Part shown: positions 41,842 through 50,702 of the stretch, in pieces
Numbering within the stretch: the first letter of the stretch is position 1
How the letters are laid out: each line of letters opens with the position of its first letter
DNA from: GCA-2688265 sp964527395
GTDB lineage: Archaea; Nanobdellota; Nanobdellia; Woesearchaeales; GW2011-AR9
Assembly: GCA_964527395.1 (NCBI GenBank)
Contig: CAZGQD010000003.1
Location: forward strand, 34,616 to 98,615
Length of the DNA stretch: 64,000 bases
Direction of reading: 5' to 3'
Translations under genes and position numbers: made by a program
Notes under the pieces: generated by a model
Told to the model about the DNA's origin: nothing
The model's input: only the letters and a program-made list of their open reading frames with translations
The model's database searches: none

Positions 41842-42237
41842 ATGAAGTCCAAGTCTGAAATTTTTGATAAAATAGCGTCTGTAAAACATATTCTAGAAGT
41901 GAGTTATCCACAAGTTAAAGATAGTCGTTTATTAGTTCGTTGTATGGTGATTTTGTCTGAGGCTTACTCGTCTGTGGCTAGTTCTGTAGGGGCTCATGGT
42001 GATTTAGAGGGGTTAGGTTCTGTTCATTTTAGTGTTTTTGAAGGGTTTTTGGCTAAAAGAGATAGTCTAAAATCTATGATAGAGAACTATGATTGTGGGC
42101 CAAAATCGTTCTCAAGACCTTCAGATTATGTGATTTGTGCAAAGGATTATAAAGTTCAAGTTATTTCTGTTAGTTCTGTAAGGGAGTACTTGACTTTTTT
42201 GCAGGAAAATTGTGAAATTTTAAGAAGTTGTGAATAA
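41842..42237 (+). CDS. Hypothetical helical protein, paired with the next gene
   Basis: 131 aa from ATG 41842; the open frame upstream overlaps NAC and is rejected. Helical, with FDKIASVKHILEVSYPQVKDSRLLVRCMVILSEAYSSVA. The next gene starts within 5 nt of its stop, so the two form a pair. Family not recognised. Confidence 0.6.
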   Translation: MKSKSEIFDKIASVKHILEVSYPQVKDSRLLVRCMVILSEAYSSVASSVGAHGDLEGLGSVHFSVFEGFLAKRDSLKSMIENYDCGPKSFSRPSDYVICAKDYKVQVISVSSVREYLTFLQENCEILRSCE

Positions 42238-42241
42238 TCTA

Positions 42242-42721
42242 ATGGAAGAACATGTTTTTGAGGCTCGAGAGGAGCTTAAGAGGATTGAACATATTGTTTT
42301 TGTTAGTTTGAAGTATACTCGTACTAGTGATGTATTACATAATGGACTACTTCGATTTGTGAGTTTCTATGATCTTTTGGTTACTGGGTATCTAATGCAT
42401 GCTCAAGAAAAGGGTTTGATTGAGAAAATACCTAAGAGTCCTGCTTTAGCTGTGAAGAAGCTTATGGGGCTTTATGAAGATGATGAGAAATTGCAGCAAT
42501 ATTTGGGCTTTTATTTCTTTATAAAGGAGCTATTGAAGCGAGAGTATGACAGAATCAATGAGTATAGGCGTCATGTTGGGATGTTGTTTCATGGTAATGA
42601 AAAAGATACTCGGACTGTGGTGATTAATATTGATCATTTAGAGGCGATTGAGTGGTATTTGAACAATTTCTTTTCGTTTTCACTTTTGTTTTTAGGGTTG
42701 GTTAAAGAAGAAGAAGATTGA
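42242..42721 (+). CDS. Hypothetical helical protein, HEPN-like
   Basis: 159 aa from ATG 42242. All-helical. Near the C-terminus, YRRHVGMLFHGNEKDTR gives an R-x6-H pattern like the RxxxxH site of HEPN RNases, in a helix followed by a polar turn. That identity is weak. Coupled to the previous gene. Confidence 0.5.
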   Translation: MEEHVFEAREELKRIEHIVFVSLKYTRTSDVLHNGLLRFVSFYDLLVTGYLMHAQEKGLIEKIPKSPALAVKKLMGLYEDDEKLQQYLGFYFFIKELLKREYDRINEYRRHVGMLFHGNEKDTRTVVINIDHLEAIEWYLNNFFSFSLLFLGLVKEEED

Positions 42722-42771
42722 GTTTAGAAAAATGTTGATTTTTTTATTAGAATGAATTAAAGAAAATAATA

Positions 42772-43110
<339 letters not shown>

Positions 43111-43182
43111 GTATTTAAATAGTTCTTTTTTGATGTTTCTTTACGATAAGTTTAAATATCAATTGATAATTTTAGTTATCAG

Positions 43183-43713
43183 ATGAAAAGAAAGAATGTC
43201 AAACAAAAGATAAAGGAATATTTCTTTATGAATCCGACAAAGAAGCTTAGAGTTAGGCAGATTGAGCGGGAAGTTGAAGTAGCTTTACCTTCTGCTATTA
43301 GATATAGTCGTGAACTTGAGGAAGAAGGGATATTGACTAGTTATGAAGTTGCTGGTGTGCATTTGTATTCTGCAGATAGAAGTTCTTCTATGTTTTTGCT
43401 TGAGAAAAAATTGTTTAATTATAGAACTTTGGCAGCTTCAGATCTGATTGATTTTTTAGTTGGTTATTTGAGTAACCCTTCCATTGTAGTTTTTGGATCT
43501 TATTCTCTTGGGGAAGATATTGAAAGTAGTGATATTGACTTGTATATTGAGACCAGTTCTAAAAAAAAGATTGATTTAAAGGCATTTGAGAAAGAGTTTG
43601 GAAGGAAAATACAAGTGTTTGTGTACAACAATATTAAAAAAGTAAGGAATAAGGAACTTGCAAATAATATCATGAATGGAATGCTATTACATGGTTATTT
43701 GGAAGTGTTTTAG
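43183..43713 (+). CDS. HTH-nucleotidyltransferase protein (MNT type)
   Basis: 176 aa. An N-terminal winged helix (KLRVRQIEREVEVALPSAIRYSRELEEEGILTSYEV) is fused to a minimal nucleotidyltransferase domain with the core FGSYSLGEDIESSDIDLYIE (GS...DxD). Such proteins act as MNT antitoxins of HEPN toxins or as free regulators. No clear HEPN gene adjoins. Confidence 0.8.
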   Translation: MKRKNVKQKIKEYFFMNPTKKLRVRQIEREVEVALPSAIRYSRELEEEGILTSYEVAGVHLYSADRSSSMFLLEKKLFNYRTLAASDLIDFLVGYLSNPSIVVFGSYSLGEDIESSDIDLYIETSSKKKIDLKAFEKEFGRKIQVFVYNNIKKVRNKELANNIMNGMLLHGYLEVF

Positions 43714-43728
43714 ATGAAGAAATTAAGT

Positions 43729-44043
43729 CTATCTGATGATATCAATTATTAGTCTGCCTTTTTTTGGAATAGATATGTCAATTTCATCTCCACTATGTAA
43801 ATTTAAGCTTCTGATAATGTTTTTGTTGAAGTAAGTTCCTAGTCTTCCGCCAGAGAGATTGATAATTTTTTGTCTGATTTTTAAAGGAGATTCTCTTAAT
43901 TCTTCAATAACTTTTTGTGAGGAAATAGGTTCAAAGCTGAAATAGTCACAACTGTTACATTGATAGCTAGTTACTTTTTGACTTGCGTCTTCTACTTTAA
44001 CTTGTATTTTCCTTAATTTTTTCTCGCATTTTGGACAGTTCAT
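43729..44043 (-). CDS. Antitoxin with Zn finger and AbrB/MazE-type domain
   Basis: 104 aa from ATG 44043 (AGGT Shine-Dalgarno upstream); an ATG at 44067 is the alternative. CPKCEKKL and CNSCDYF form a CxxC-CxxC zinc site (YgiT/MqsA-like), and LGTYFNKNIIRSLNLHSGDEIDISIPKKGRLII is an AbrB/SpoVT-type DNA-binding barrel. Second gene of a TA pair; overlaps or abuts the toxin. Confidence 0.78.
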   Translation of the reverse strand: MNCPKCEKKLRKIQVKVEDASQKVTSYQCNSCDYFSFEPISSQKVIEELRESPLKIRQKIINLSGGRLGTYFNKNIIRSLNLHSGDEIDISIPKKGRLIIDIIR

Positions 44044-44047
44044 TTTC

Positions 44048-44260
44048 TTACCTATTTCTTTTTGCATTTATTACGTAAAGTATGTTGTCTTTGATCTCAA
44101 ATAGTAAATAATATCCGGCTTGTTCGATTTCAAACTTAGTTCCTTTTTTCCTAGGATTTTTGATAGTAAAAATAAGTTCTACTACTTTGTGCCAAGGAAC
44201 TTCTCTTTCATGTTCTTCAATATAATGTTGTGTCTTTTTTATTTCTGTAAAGTAAACCAC
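44048..44260 (-). CDS. DUF4258/MqsR-like toxin
   Basis: 70 aa from GTG 44260, chosen because the TATA-like TTTATATAATC lies about 27-37 nt upstream. The frame is open further upstream to a TTG. TQHYIEEHEREVPWHKVVELIF, PRKKGTKFEIEQAGYYLLFEI and LYVINAKR fit the small RelE/BECR RNase fold found with YgiT-type antitoxins. Confidence 0.7.
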   Translation of the reverse strand: MVYFTEIKKTQHYIEEHEREVPWHKVVELIFTIKNPRKKGTKFEIEQAGYYLLFEIKDNILYVINAKRNR

Positions 44261-44372
44261 TAGTTTAGCACCCAGATTTGTAGTCTTTTTGATTATATAA
44301 ATGTTTTGTTTGAGAAATGAAATTTGATAATGAAGCAAAAGGTTTAAGTTCTATTGTGTGTTTTTAGTTTGT

Positions 44373-45086
44373 ATGACACGGTTTATTACACTTTTGTCAG
44401 GAAAAGGAGGGGTGGGAAAAACTTCTACGACTGTCAATTTAGGACATGCACTTGCAGGGCTTGGGAAAAAAGTAGTATTGGTGGATGCTAATTTTGCTAC
44501 AGCTAATCTTGGTTTGCATTTAGGGGTTTTAGATCCTAAAGGAACTGTGAATCATTTTATTCGAGGAGAAAAAGCGCTTCGAGAAGTGATTCATGAGCAT
44601 GATAGTGGATTTTCGTTTATTCCAGCAAGTCCATCATATGCAGAGTTTCAAAAGACAAATCCGTCCAAAATTGGGAAATTGTTTAATCATTTAGAGAAGA
44701 CCTGTGACTTTGTTTTGATTGATGCTCCTAGTGGGCTTGGACCTGAACTACATCATTTATTGAAGCACAGTGATGAGACTTTGATTATAACTAATCCACA
44801 GCTTAGTTCAGTAATGGAAGCGCTTAAAAGTTTGACTTTGGCAGATGCAAAAGATAATACTGTTACTGGGATTGTACTTAACAAGAGCAACAAAGGGAGG
44901 CATGAGATGTCTGTTGAGGAAGTTGAATCTATATTAGGTAGTCGAGTAATTGCTAACGTTAGGCATGATAGGAAAGTTCAGAAGGCTCAGCACGCACAGA
45001 TGCCAGTTGGAGCAAAGTATTGGTGGGGAAGAAGCAAACGTGAATATGAAAAATTAGCTTCTTTTTTAGCTATGGAGTTTGATTAG
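44373..45086 (+). CDS. minD: MinD/ParA-family ATPase
   Basis: 237 aa from ATG 44373. The deviant Walker A motif LLSGKGGVGKTSTTVNLGHAL opens the protein; VDANFATANLGLHLG is the A' motif and DFVLIDAPSGLG the Walker B region. The shape is that of archaeal MinD homologues that position protein complexes. MinC/MinE are absent, as usual in archaea. The next gene encodes a membrane protein. Confidence 0.9.
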   Translation: MTRFITLLSGKGGVGKTSTTVNLGHALAGLGKKVVLVDANFATANLGLHLGVLDPKGTVNHFIRGEKALREVIHEHDSGFSFIPASPSYAEFQKTNPSKIGKLFNHLEKTCDFVLIDAPSGLGPELHHLLKHSDETLIITNPQLSSVMEALKSLTLADAKDNTVTGIVLNKSNKGRHEMSVEEVESILGSRVIANVRHDRKVQKAQHAQMPVGAKYWWGRSKREYEKLASFLAMEFD

Positions 45087-45095
45087 AGGTTTCTA

Positions 45096-45602
45096 ATGGC
45101 GCATGTAGGGACTTTGGATCGTGGGAAAAGAAAGCATTGGGCCAGTTCTGAGATTAAGGATCTGGAGCAAAAGTTGATGGGGACGCATAAGTTTCATGGG
45201 AAGTCGCAGGATTTGATGTTTTTTGTGTTTATGCTCGTGGCTTTTGTGGTTGCTTTTGTGTTTGGATTGGTTGTTTCTCCATTGTGGTTTGTATTTTCTG
45301 GGGCTTTATTTTCAGTTTTGTTTGTGGGTTTTGCTTTGTTTGCTGGGCTTTTGTATTTGGCATTTATACATATACATTCAGAATTTGAAGCGCAGCATCA
45401 TGTGTTTTTGCTGTTTAGTTGTTTATTATTGTCTTATTTGAGTATGTTAGTGGTTGGGTTGATTTATAGTTTACTTGATTCTCACTTTGTATTTGGTGCA
45501 GATCTGTTTGAAGTTTGGTTCTATGGGGCTGCTTATTCTATTGCTTTTACTTTGCCTTATGCAGTGCATTGGTTGCTGGTTATTGTGCGTGGGAAGAAGT
45601 AG
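45096..45602 (+). CDS. Polytopic membrane protein
   Basis: 168 aa, starting 10 nt after minD. Four spans: LMFFVFMLVAFVVAFVFGLVV, LFSVLFVGFALFAGLLYLAF, VFLLFSCLLLSYLSMLVVGL and WFYGAAYSIAFTLPYAVHWLL. No family is recognised. Linked to MinD by position. Confidence 0.65.
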   Translation: MAHVGTLDRGKRKHWASSEIKDLEQKLMGTHKFHGKSQDLMFFVFMLVAFVVAFVFGLVVSPLWFVFSGALFSVLFVGFALFAGLLYLAFIHIHSEFEAQHHVFLLFSCLLLSYLSMLVVGLIYSLLDSHFVFGADLFEVWFYGAAYSIAFTLPYAVHWLLVIVRGKK

Positions 45603-45618
45603 AGTAGAAGATGTTTAG

Positions 45619-46002
45619 TTATGTATGGTATTTTACATCAAACAATTTGAATTCGTCTATTTCAAAAGCAGTTATCATTTTTGCTTCATGGTCCAAAGCT
45701 AACATAAAGAAGTCTTTAGTGTAACCTTGACTTCTTTTGAGGGCTTGGTATCTATTGGCATCTTCATGTCCATTGTGGAAACTGTAGCGTCCGGTGTTTG
45801 CTTCAACTAGTACAATATGGTTTGGGTGTCTTAGCATAGTAGCTTCGTTTGCTTCGTAGAATTTGTCTATATTTTCTAGAGGGGAAGTGTTGTCAGCTGG
45901 ATTGTAGACTATTGTAGGTGTAATTGGAGCAGAAGGTTCTTCTGAAGGGGAGGTTGGTTCTTTTTTAAGGAGTTTTTTGATAATGTCGCATATGAAGGTC
46001 AT
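45619..46002 (-). CDS. Hypothetical protein
   Basis: 127 aa. FICDIIKKLLKKEPTSPSEEPSAPITPT is a helix plus Pro/Ser linker; the rest, HIVLVEANTGRYSFHNGHEDANRYQALKRSQG and FFMLALDHEAKMITAFEIDEF, looks like a small alpha/beta domain. Family unknown. Confidence 0.55.
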   Translation of the reverse strand: MTFICDIIKKLLKKEPTSPSEEPSAPITPTIVYNPADNTSPLENIDKFYEANEATMLRHPNHIVLVEANTGRYSFHNGHEDANRYQALKRSQGYTKDFFMLALDHEAKMITAFEIDEFKLFDVKYHT

Positions 46003-46045
46003 GTGTTTTTTGTTAGTTTTAGTTTAAATAAAGGTTTTGATTAAG

Positions 46046-47284
46046 TTATATCTGGTAATTGAGCTTTTTTAGGTCCATTAGGATTAATTCTTGGATTAGA
46101 TATTCAAATTCTAGGTCGTTTCTTTCGTTAGATTTTTTAGTTAGGTTTAGATATTGATCGAAGTAGCCTAAAGGAAAGTCTAAGATTGGAATTTTGTGAT
46201 TTCTTAAAATGTGAAACATTAGTAGTCTTGAAGTTCTACTATTACCATCATTAAAAGGGTGAATTCTTTGAAATTCGTTATGGAAAAATGCAGCGAAGGA
46301 GATAATTCTTTTAAGATCATTTGAGGTTTTGTTTTTTTCTTTTTTGAATTCATCATAAAGAGTAAGGAGATGGTCTAGTTTTTGGCTTATCTGTTGCCAA
46401 GCTGCTGTTTTGAAATTAGGGTTACCTTTGATTCTGACGTCATGTTTTCTGATTTCTCCTGCACCAAAAGTGTGGTACATAGCTGTTTTGTGGTAGATTA
46501 GAATAAGTTCTTTGGTGATTGTTTTGTTGTTGTTTGCATTTTCTAGCATTAGGTCTACTGCTTTTTTGTAGTTCATTAATTCTTGAATGTTATTCGCAGT
46601 GTAATTAGAAATGCTCTGTCCAGTTAGGATCTTTTGAGTGTCAGGTAAGGTTAAAGGGTTTCCTTCTAAACTTAAACTTTGATGGATGAAAGAGATTTGG
46701 GATTTTTCTTCTAATTTGAATAAATCTATATTATCTTGCTTCTTTATTTTTTTGTATTTAGATAATTCTTTTTTAATTAAAGGAATGATGTCTTGTCTTT
46801 TAGTTTGATCAAAAGTATTGTCTTTTTTGTGATATTTAAGAAGGTTTTTTAGGAAGTTGTTTTCTAAGAGTTTTGCTTTTAGTGGCTTTTTACTAAATAT
46901 TAAAACAAATCCATATTTTGCTAAGGTGTTGGTATAGTCTGTGAATGTTTTTTGGCTGATGTCTGTACTGTTAGAGTAGAAATATTCTCTAGGAGCTATG
47001 TCTAAAATGAAATTGATAACTGATTCTTTTAATAAGAAATTGTATGAAAGGTTGTTTTTAATACAAAAATGGATAATGTTGTAAAGATCTTGGCTTTTTT
47101 TAGAGTTGATTACTTGGAAAGTTTTGTTTTTCTTTGAGATTAGTTTGTTTTTTTTAAGTTCTGAGATGTGATTGTAGATAGAGTTGTAGCTACTTTTTCT
47201 TTCTCCTAGGTATTTATTGATATTAGAAATAGTGCAAGTGCCTTTTCTAGCAATTATGTAAAAAATGTCATATTCTGATACCAT
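46046..47284 (-). CDS. Fic-domain AMP transferase with N-terminal HTH
   Basis: 412 aa. A winged helix occupies the first ~60 residues (CTISNINKYLGERKSSYNSIYNHISELKKNKLI). The Fic motif HPFNDGNSRTSR starts at His342. An inhibitory helix, SLSLEGN with the conserved Glu, lies near residue 203, so this is a class II, autoinhibited Fic protein. Fic enzymes transfer AMP to Ser/Thr/Tyr of targets. The gene lies divergent from a VapBC-like pair across a repeat region. Confidence 0.9.
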   Translation of the reverse strand: MVSEYDIFYIIARKGTCTISNINKYLGERKSSYNSIYNHISELKKNKLISKKNKTFQVINSKKSQDLYNIIHFCIKNNLSYNFLLKESVINFILDIAPREYFYSNSTDISQKTFTDYTNTLAKYGFVLIFSKKPLKAKLLENNFLKNLLKYHKKDNTFDQTKRQDIIPLIKKELSKYKKIKKQDNIDLFKLEEKSQISFIHQSLSLEGNPLTLPDTQKILTGQSISNYTANNIQELMNYKKAVDLMLENANNNKTITKELILIYHKTAMYHTFGAGEIRKHDVRIKGNPNFKTAAWQQISQKLDHLLTLYDEFKKEKNKTSNDLKRIISFAAFFHNEFQRIHPFNDGNSRTSRLLMFHILRNHKIPILDFPLGYFDQYLNLTKKSNERNDLEFEYLIQELILMDLKKLNYQI

Positions 47285-47323
47285 CTAAGGTGTAGAAAGG
47301 GTTATTCTTTATAAATTTATGCT

Positions 47324-47440
47324 ATTAAGGATATTTTCTGTAGTTTTTCTTAATATTTTGTTCTTTTTGGTCTGTTTTTGGAATTTTTAGGTTAATAATT
47401 GACCATTAAGGATATTTTCTGTAGGTTTTCTTAATATTTT
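47324..47440. repeat. 36-bp direct repeat upstream of fic and vapBC
   Basis: Two copies, 47324-47359 and 47405-47440, 81 bp apart. Both start ATTAAGGATATTTTCTGTAG and end CTTAATATTTT; one internal base differs. They lie between the divergent fic and vapB-like genes. TAAGGATATTTTCT recurs at 57253-57266 before another antitoxin gene. Confidence 0.8.
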
Positions 47441-47507
47441 ATGCGTTTTAAGTATTCTCTTATTATTATAAGGAAGATTTAAATAAAAGTAATACTTTAT
47501 TACTTTT

Positions 47508-47765
47508 ATGGCAGAAGTTAAGACTATTAAGGGAGTTACTGAAGAGACTTGGGCTGAGTTTAAGGGGCTTGCTTCAAGAAATGATGATACTTTAGGTTCT
47601 TTTTTTGAGAAATTGATTGCTTTTTATAAGAAAGAAAGTAAGACTTTTTGGGACGATATTCTTGGGGGAGATCCGATTATAACGGAGGAAGAAGCAAAGG
47701 ATATAGAAAAAGAGATAATTTCTCTTCGTAAGCAAAGGAGTTTTAGAGATGACCTTGATTTTTGA
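47508..47765 (+). CDS. VapB-like antitoxin
   Basis: 85 aa. TIKGVTEETWAEFKGLASRNDDTLGSFFEKLIAFYKK is a ribbon-helix-helix-like N-terminus; an acidic tail TEEEAKDIEKEI and a basic end follow. Overlaps the PIN toxin start by 17 nt. Confidence 0.75.
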   Translation: MAEVKTIKGVTEETWAEFKGLASRNDDTLGSFFEKLIAFYKKESKTFWDDILGGDPIITEEEAKDIEKEIISLRKQRSFRDDLDF

Positions 47766-48150
47766 TTCTTCAATTCTTATAGATTTGGAGAAAGGGAAGA
47801 AGGAAACTATCTCTAGTTTGAAAGAATTGGCTTTGAGGTATCCTGCGCCAGTGTTTATAAGTTTTGTTTCCTATTTTGAATTTTATTTTGGAATCTTGAG
47901 AAGGTCACCTAATAATTTTAATTTAGCTTATGGGTTTTTGCAAAAGTTTCCTTTACTTCTTCCTACGAAAAAGACTGCGGAAATTTTAGGTGAACTTAGA
48001 AAAAAGTATAATGCACAAGGAAAAATTTTGCCATTAGCCGATTATTTGATTGCTAGTCAAGCTAAGGAACATAATTTGACGTTGGTTACAAGAGATAAAG
48101 ACTTTGGGATGTTTGAAGAAATAAAGGTTATACATTTAGAGAATATTTAG
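47749..48150 (+). CDS. VapC-type PIN-domain toxin
   Basis: 133 aa. PIN-domain acidic residues are seen in LIFDSSILIDLEKG, VSYFEFYFGIL, LADYLIASQA and TLVTRDKDF, in the usual order. Such RNases cut tRNA or rRNA. Coupled to the preceding antitoxin. Confidence 0.87.
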   Translation: MTLIFDSSILIDLEKGKKETISSLKELALRYPAPVFISFVSYFEFYFGILRRSPNNFNLAYGFLQKFPLLLPTKKTAEILGELRKKYNAQGKILPLADYLIASQAKEHNLTLVTRDKDFGMFEEIKVIHLENI

Positions 48151-48166
48151 CTGTTTTAGGCTATTT

Positions 48167-48802
48167 TTAAGAATCTTCGTTTAAAAGGAGCCTTAGGATC
48201 ACTGCGGCGCTCCGATCTTCTTTGATTTGGTTGTTTAATGTGAGTTTGAGTAGTTCTTCTTTTGTTTTCCACTCTATTTTGATGCATGAAAATCCAAGAT
48301 TTTCAGCACAGGAAATCTTTGATTTCCTTGTGTTTTCACCATCTTCTAAGGATTGCTCTTTTTGATTGTCTTGGTCAACTGTGATTAGAAAATAGTAGAG
48401 GTCCCAATCTATAGTAGTTCCACACTTGGAGATGTGGATAAGTTCTGTTTTGATTGGAGTGTATCCAGTTTCTTCTTGGCACTCTTTGATTGCTGCTGCC
48501 TTGGATGCGTTTTTTAGTTGGGTTTTGTTGTTTCTGATTTGTTTATAGTTTTCTAGTTTGTCAAAGACTTTTCCACCTGGGAGTCTATAGTCGTAATCTT
48601 TGATTTCGTATCTGAATTCTTTTGTGATTAGGTATTGGTTTTGTTTGTTTTTTATTATGAGTCTGACACCTGGAGCACGTCTGGCAATTTCAAAAATGAC
48701 TTTCCTATCTTCAAGTTTCATAGGGATTTTTACAAATTCTAGAATTCTGCCTGAAGCGATTATTTCTTCTGGTCCATCTTGAGTCTGGATGTTTGATTTC
48801 AT
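48167..48802 (-). CDS. NUDIX hydrolase with repeat-encoded insert
   Basis: 211 aa. The Nudix box is extended: GGKVFDKLENYKQ with an insert, then AAAIKECQEETGYTP. Fold and length are like ADP-ribose or other NDP-X pyrophosphatases. Near the C-terminal third repeat E4 lies in frame and encodes GENTRKSKISCAENLGFSCI, extra to the fold. Substrate unknown. Confidence 0.82.
   Translation of the reverse strand: MKSNIQTQDGPEEIIASGRILEFVKIPMKLEDRKVIFEIARRAPGVRLIIKNKQNQYLITKEFRYEIKDYDYRLPGGKVFDKLENYKQIRNNKTQLKNASKAAAIKECQEETGYTPIKTELIHISKCGTTIDWDLYYFLITVDQDNQKEQSLEDGENTRKSKISCAENLGFSCIKIEWKTKEELLKLTLNNQIKEDRSAAVILRLLLNEDS
48284..48333. repeat. Family E double hairpin, copy E4 (inside the NUDIX gene)
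   Basis: Palindromes GAAAATC/GATTTTC and AGGAAATC/GATTTCCT joined by AGCAC and bordered by GCAT and TTGTG. It is read in frame by the NUDIX gene without a stop. Confidence 0.75.
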
Positions 48803-48858
48803 TGTATTTGGTCTAGTTTCAGATAGATTCTTATAAAATTATTGGTTCTTTAGTAGTT

Positions 48859-48987
48859 ATGGGAGATTTGAGAGAGAAAATTAGACTTTTAATGAAGGAA
48901 TTTACAGTTGAGATGAAGAAGCAGAAAATATCTAAAGAAGATGCTGTTAAGGAAATTGGTTTGATGAGATTAAAAGAAATGAAATAG
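48859..48987 (+). CDS. 42-aa helical protein
   Basis: Starts MGDLREKIRLLMKEF and ends DAVKEIGLMRLKEMK; a single amphipathic helix. TATA box TTATAAAATT (48831-48840) stands 19-28 nt before the ATG. Ends 1 nt from the convergent secD stop. Confidence 0.55.
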   Translation: MGDLREKIRLLMKEFTVEMKKQKISKEDAVKEIGLMRLKEMK

Positions 48988-48988
48988 T

Positions 48989-50677
48989 TTATTCATCATC
49001 AGAGTCGAAAAGAATTCTAATAATGTTTGCGTAAGCTGGCCTTGCAACAAATACACCTAAAGTAATACCCATAATAGTTGTGAAAGCGAAACCTTTTAGG
49101 AGTCCAGCACCTGCGAACCATAAAGGAAGCATTCCTACAGCAGTTGTGAAGTAAGCACCCATAACAATTGCCATAGCGGCTTTGATTTTTTCTGTTAATT
49201 TGGTTTTTTGTGAGACGCCTTTAAGAGTTTCATCACTGATAATGATAAGATGGTCAACACCAGTACCGGCGGCGATGATGATTCCAGCCAAAGCAGCTAA
49301 GTCTAAGTTCCAACCTACTAGGGCTGCGAAACCTAGGATTAAAACTATCTCTGAGAGCATGATAAGGCTCATTGGGATTGCGATTTTTGGTTTTCTATAC
49401 CTAAGCATGATAGTTGTGAAAACAGCTAGGATGGCGATGATTGCTACAATGGTAAGATTGTCTAAGAATTCTTCTCCAAGTTCAGGAGAGATAGTGTCCA
49501 TCTTAACAATTTCTAGTTCTATTGGAAGTGAACCTGTGATTAGAATAGTTTGAAGCTTCTTCATATTGTTTAAAGTGTCTTCAATAGCGTTATCTTGACC
49601 ATTACCATAACCTGAACCTGAAATAGAAATGTCTGTTACAGGTCTTCCTTGCAGATCTGCACCAATTCTTAATGAATCTACTTCTTCATCATCTAAATAG
49701 AGGATAAGGCTTTCACTTAAATATCTTGAATTTGCAGTGTATTCTATAGTTAGTTCTTCTGTTAGGTCTGCTTGTTTTTGTGCTGCTTCTGGACTTAAAC
49801 TGATAGCGAATGAGAATGAACAAATGTGTGAACCATCTTGTTGTGCCTGACATCCACGTTGTGGGTCGATACCAGAACAGTCAGCACTTCTACAAACGTA
49901 AGTGATATCTTCGTTAGCACTTGAGAAAACAGTTTGGTTAGCTATTTTTGCTTCGAACTTACCTTGTTTTGATAACAATTCTCTTACTTCTTTTTCAGTT
50001 GCACCAGCGATTTCAATTACAATGTATTGGTCTCCTGCTAGGTCTGTTGCTGGAGTAATACTGATGTCGCTTAGACCGTAAACGTTTAGTCTTTCGTTAA
50101 GACTTTCAGCTGTAACTTCTAGAGTTTCTTCTGAGACACGTTCTGTTGGAGCTAGTAAGACTCTGGTTCCACCAGCTAGGTCAAGGCCTTTTCTTAAGTT
50201 GTTTTTAGCAGGCTGCGTTACTGAGATTCCTAGGCTGATTTCTTCACCTGGAGAGATTGTGTTAATGTTATTTGTTTGGTTTGTTGAGTTAGTTGTATCG
50301 TTATTATTTGAGGATTCATCTATTGTATCGTCTGAAATGGTTGGAGTTAAAATAGTGTAAGTAGCTTCAGTTGTAGTGATTCTAATAGGTGTTTGAGGTT
50401 CTAGATTGCTTGTAAGTTCGTAGAATTGGTCCGTGCTTGTTATTTTAGTGTTGTCTATTTGCAATATTCTTTCTCTTTGCATTGGAGATGTTTTAGTATC
50501 TGGACTAGACATACCAGCTTCACTTGCTAAGGAATTTGTTTCTATACTTTGGATAGTAACTCCAGTTGCGAACCAGTTGCTTGGATTTAATGTGAAAATT
50601 GAAGTTAGAGCAAAGACTAGGAAAACTAATAATAGGATTACTCTGAAATTTGTGAAGATCTTTTTTGCTTTTCCCAT
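48989..50677 (-). CDS. secD: Protein translocase subunit SecD
   Basis: 562 aa. N-terminal span, a PDZ-like first extracytoplasmic part (SIETNSLASEAG...QIDNTKITS), an Asn/Thr-rich linker, then RKGLDLAGGTRVLLAP and the P1 head. Five further spans form the RND-type membrane core (ELGEEFLDNLTIVAIIAI, SLIMLSEIVLILGFAAL, ALAGIIIAAGTGVDHLIII). With SecF it drives late steps of export by ion flow. It follows secF by 25 nt. Confidence 0.95.
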   Translation of the reverse strand: MGKAKKIFTNFRVILLLVFLVFALTSIFTLNPSNWFATGVTIQSIETNSLASEAGMSSPDTKTSPMQRERILQIDNTKITSTDQFYELTSNLEPQTPIRITTTEATYTILTPTISDDTIDESSNNNDTTNSTNQTNNINTISPGEEISLGISVTQPAKNNLRKGLDLAGGTRVLLAPTERVSEETLEVTAESLNERLNVYGLSDISITPATDLAGDQYIVIEIAGATEKEVRELLSKQGKFEAKIANQTVFSSANEDITYVCRSADCSGIDPQRGCQAQQDGSHICSFSFAISLSPEAAQKQADLTEELTIEYTANSRYLSESLILYLDDEEVDSLRIGADLQGRPVTDISISGSGYGNGQDNAIEDTLNNMKKLQTILITGSLPIELEIVKMDTISPELGEEFLDNLTIVAIIAILAVFTTIMLRYRKPKIAIPMSLIMLSEIVLILGFAALVGWNLDLAALAGIIIAAGTGVDHLIIISDETLKGVSQKTKLTEKIKAAMAIVMGAYFTTAVGMLPLWFAGAGLLKGFAFTTIMGITLGVFVARPAYANIIRILFDSDDE

Positions 50678-50702
50678 TTTTGCTTTTCTTTTTTTAATTA
50701 TA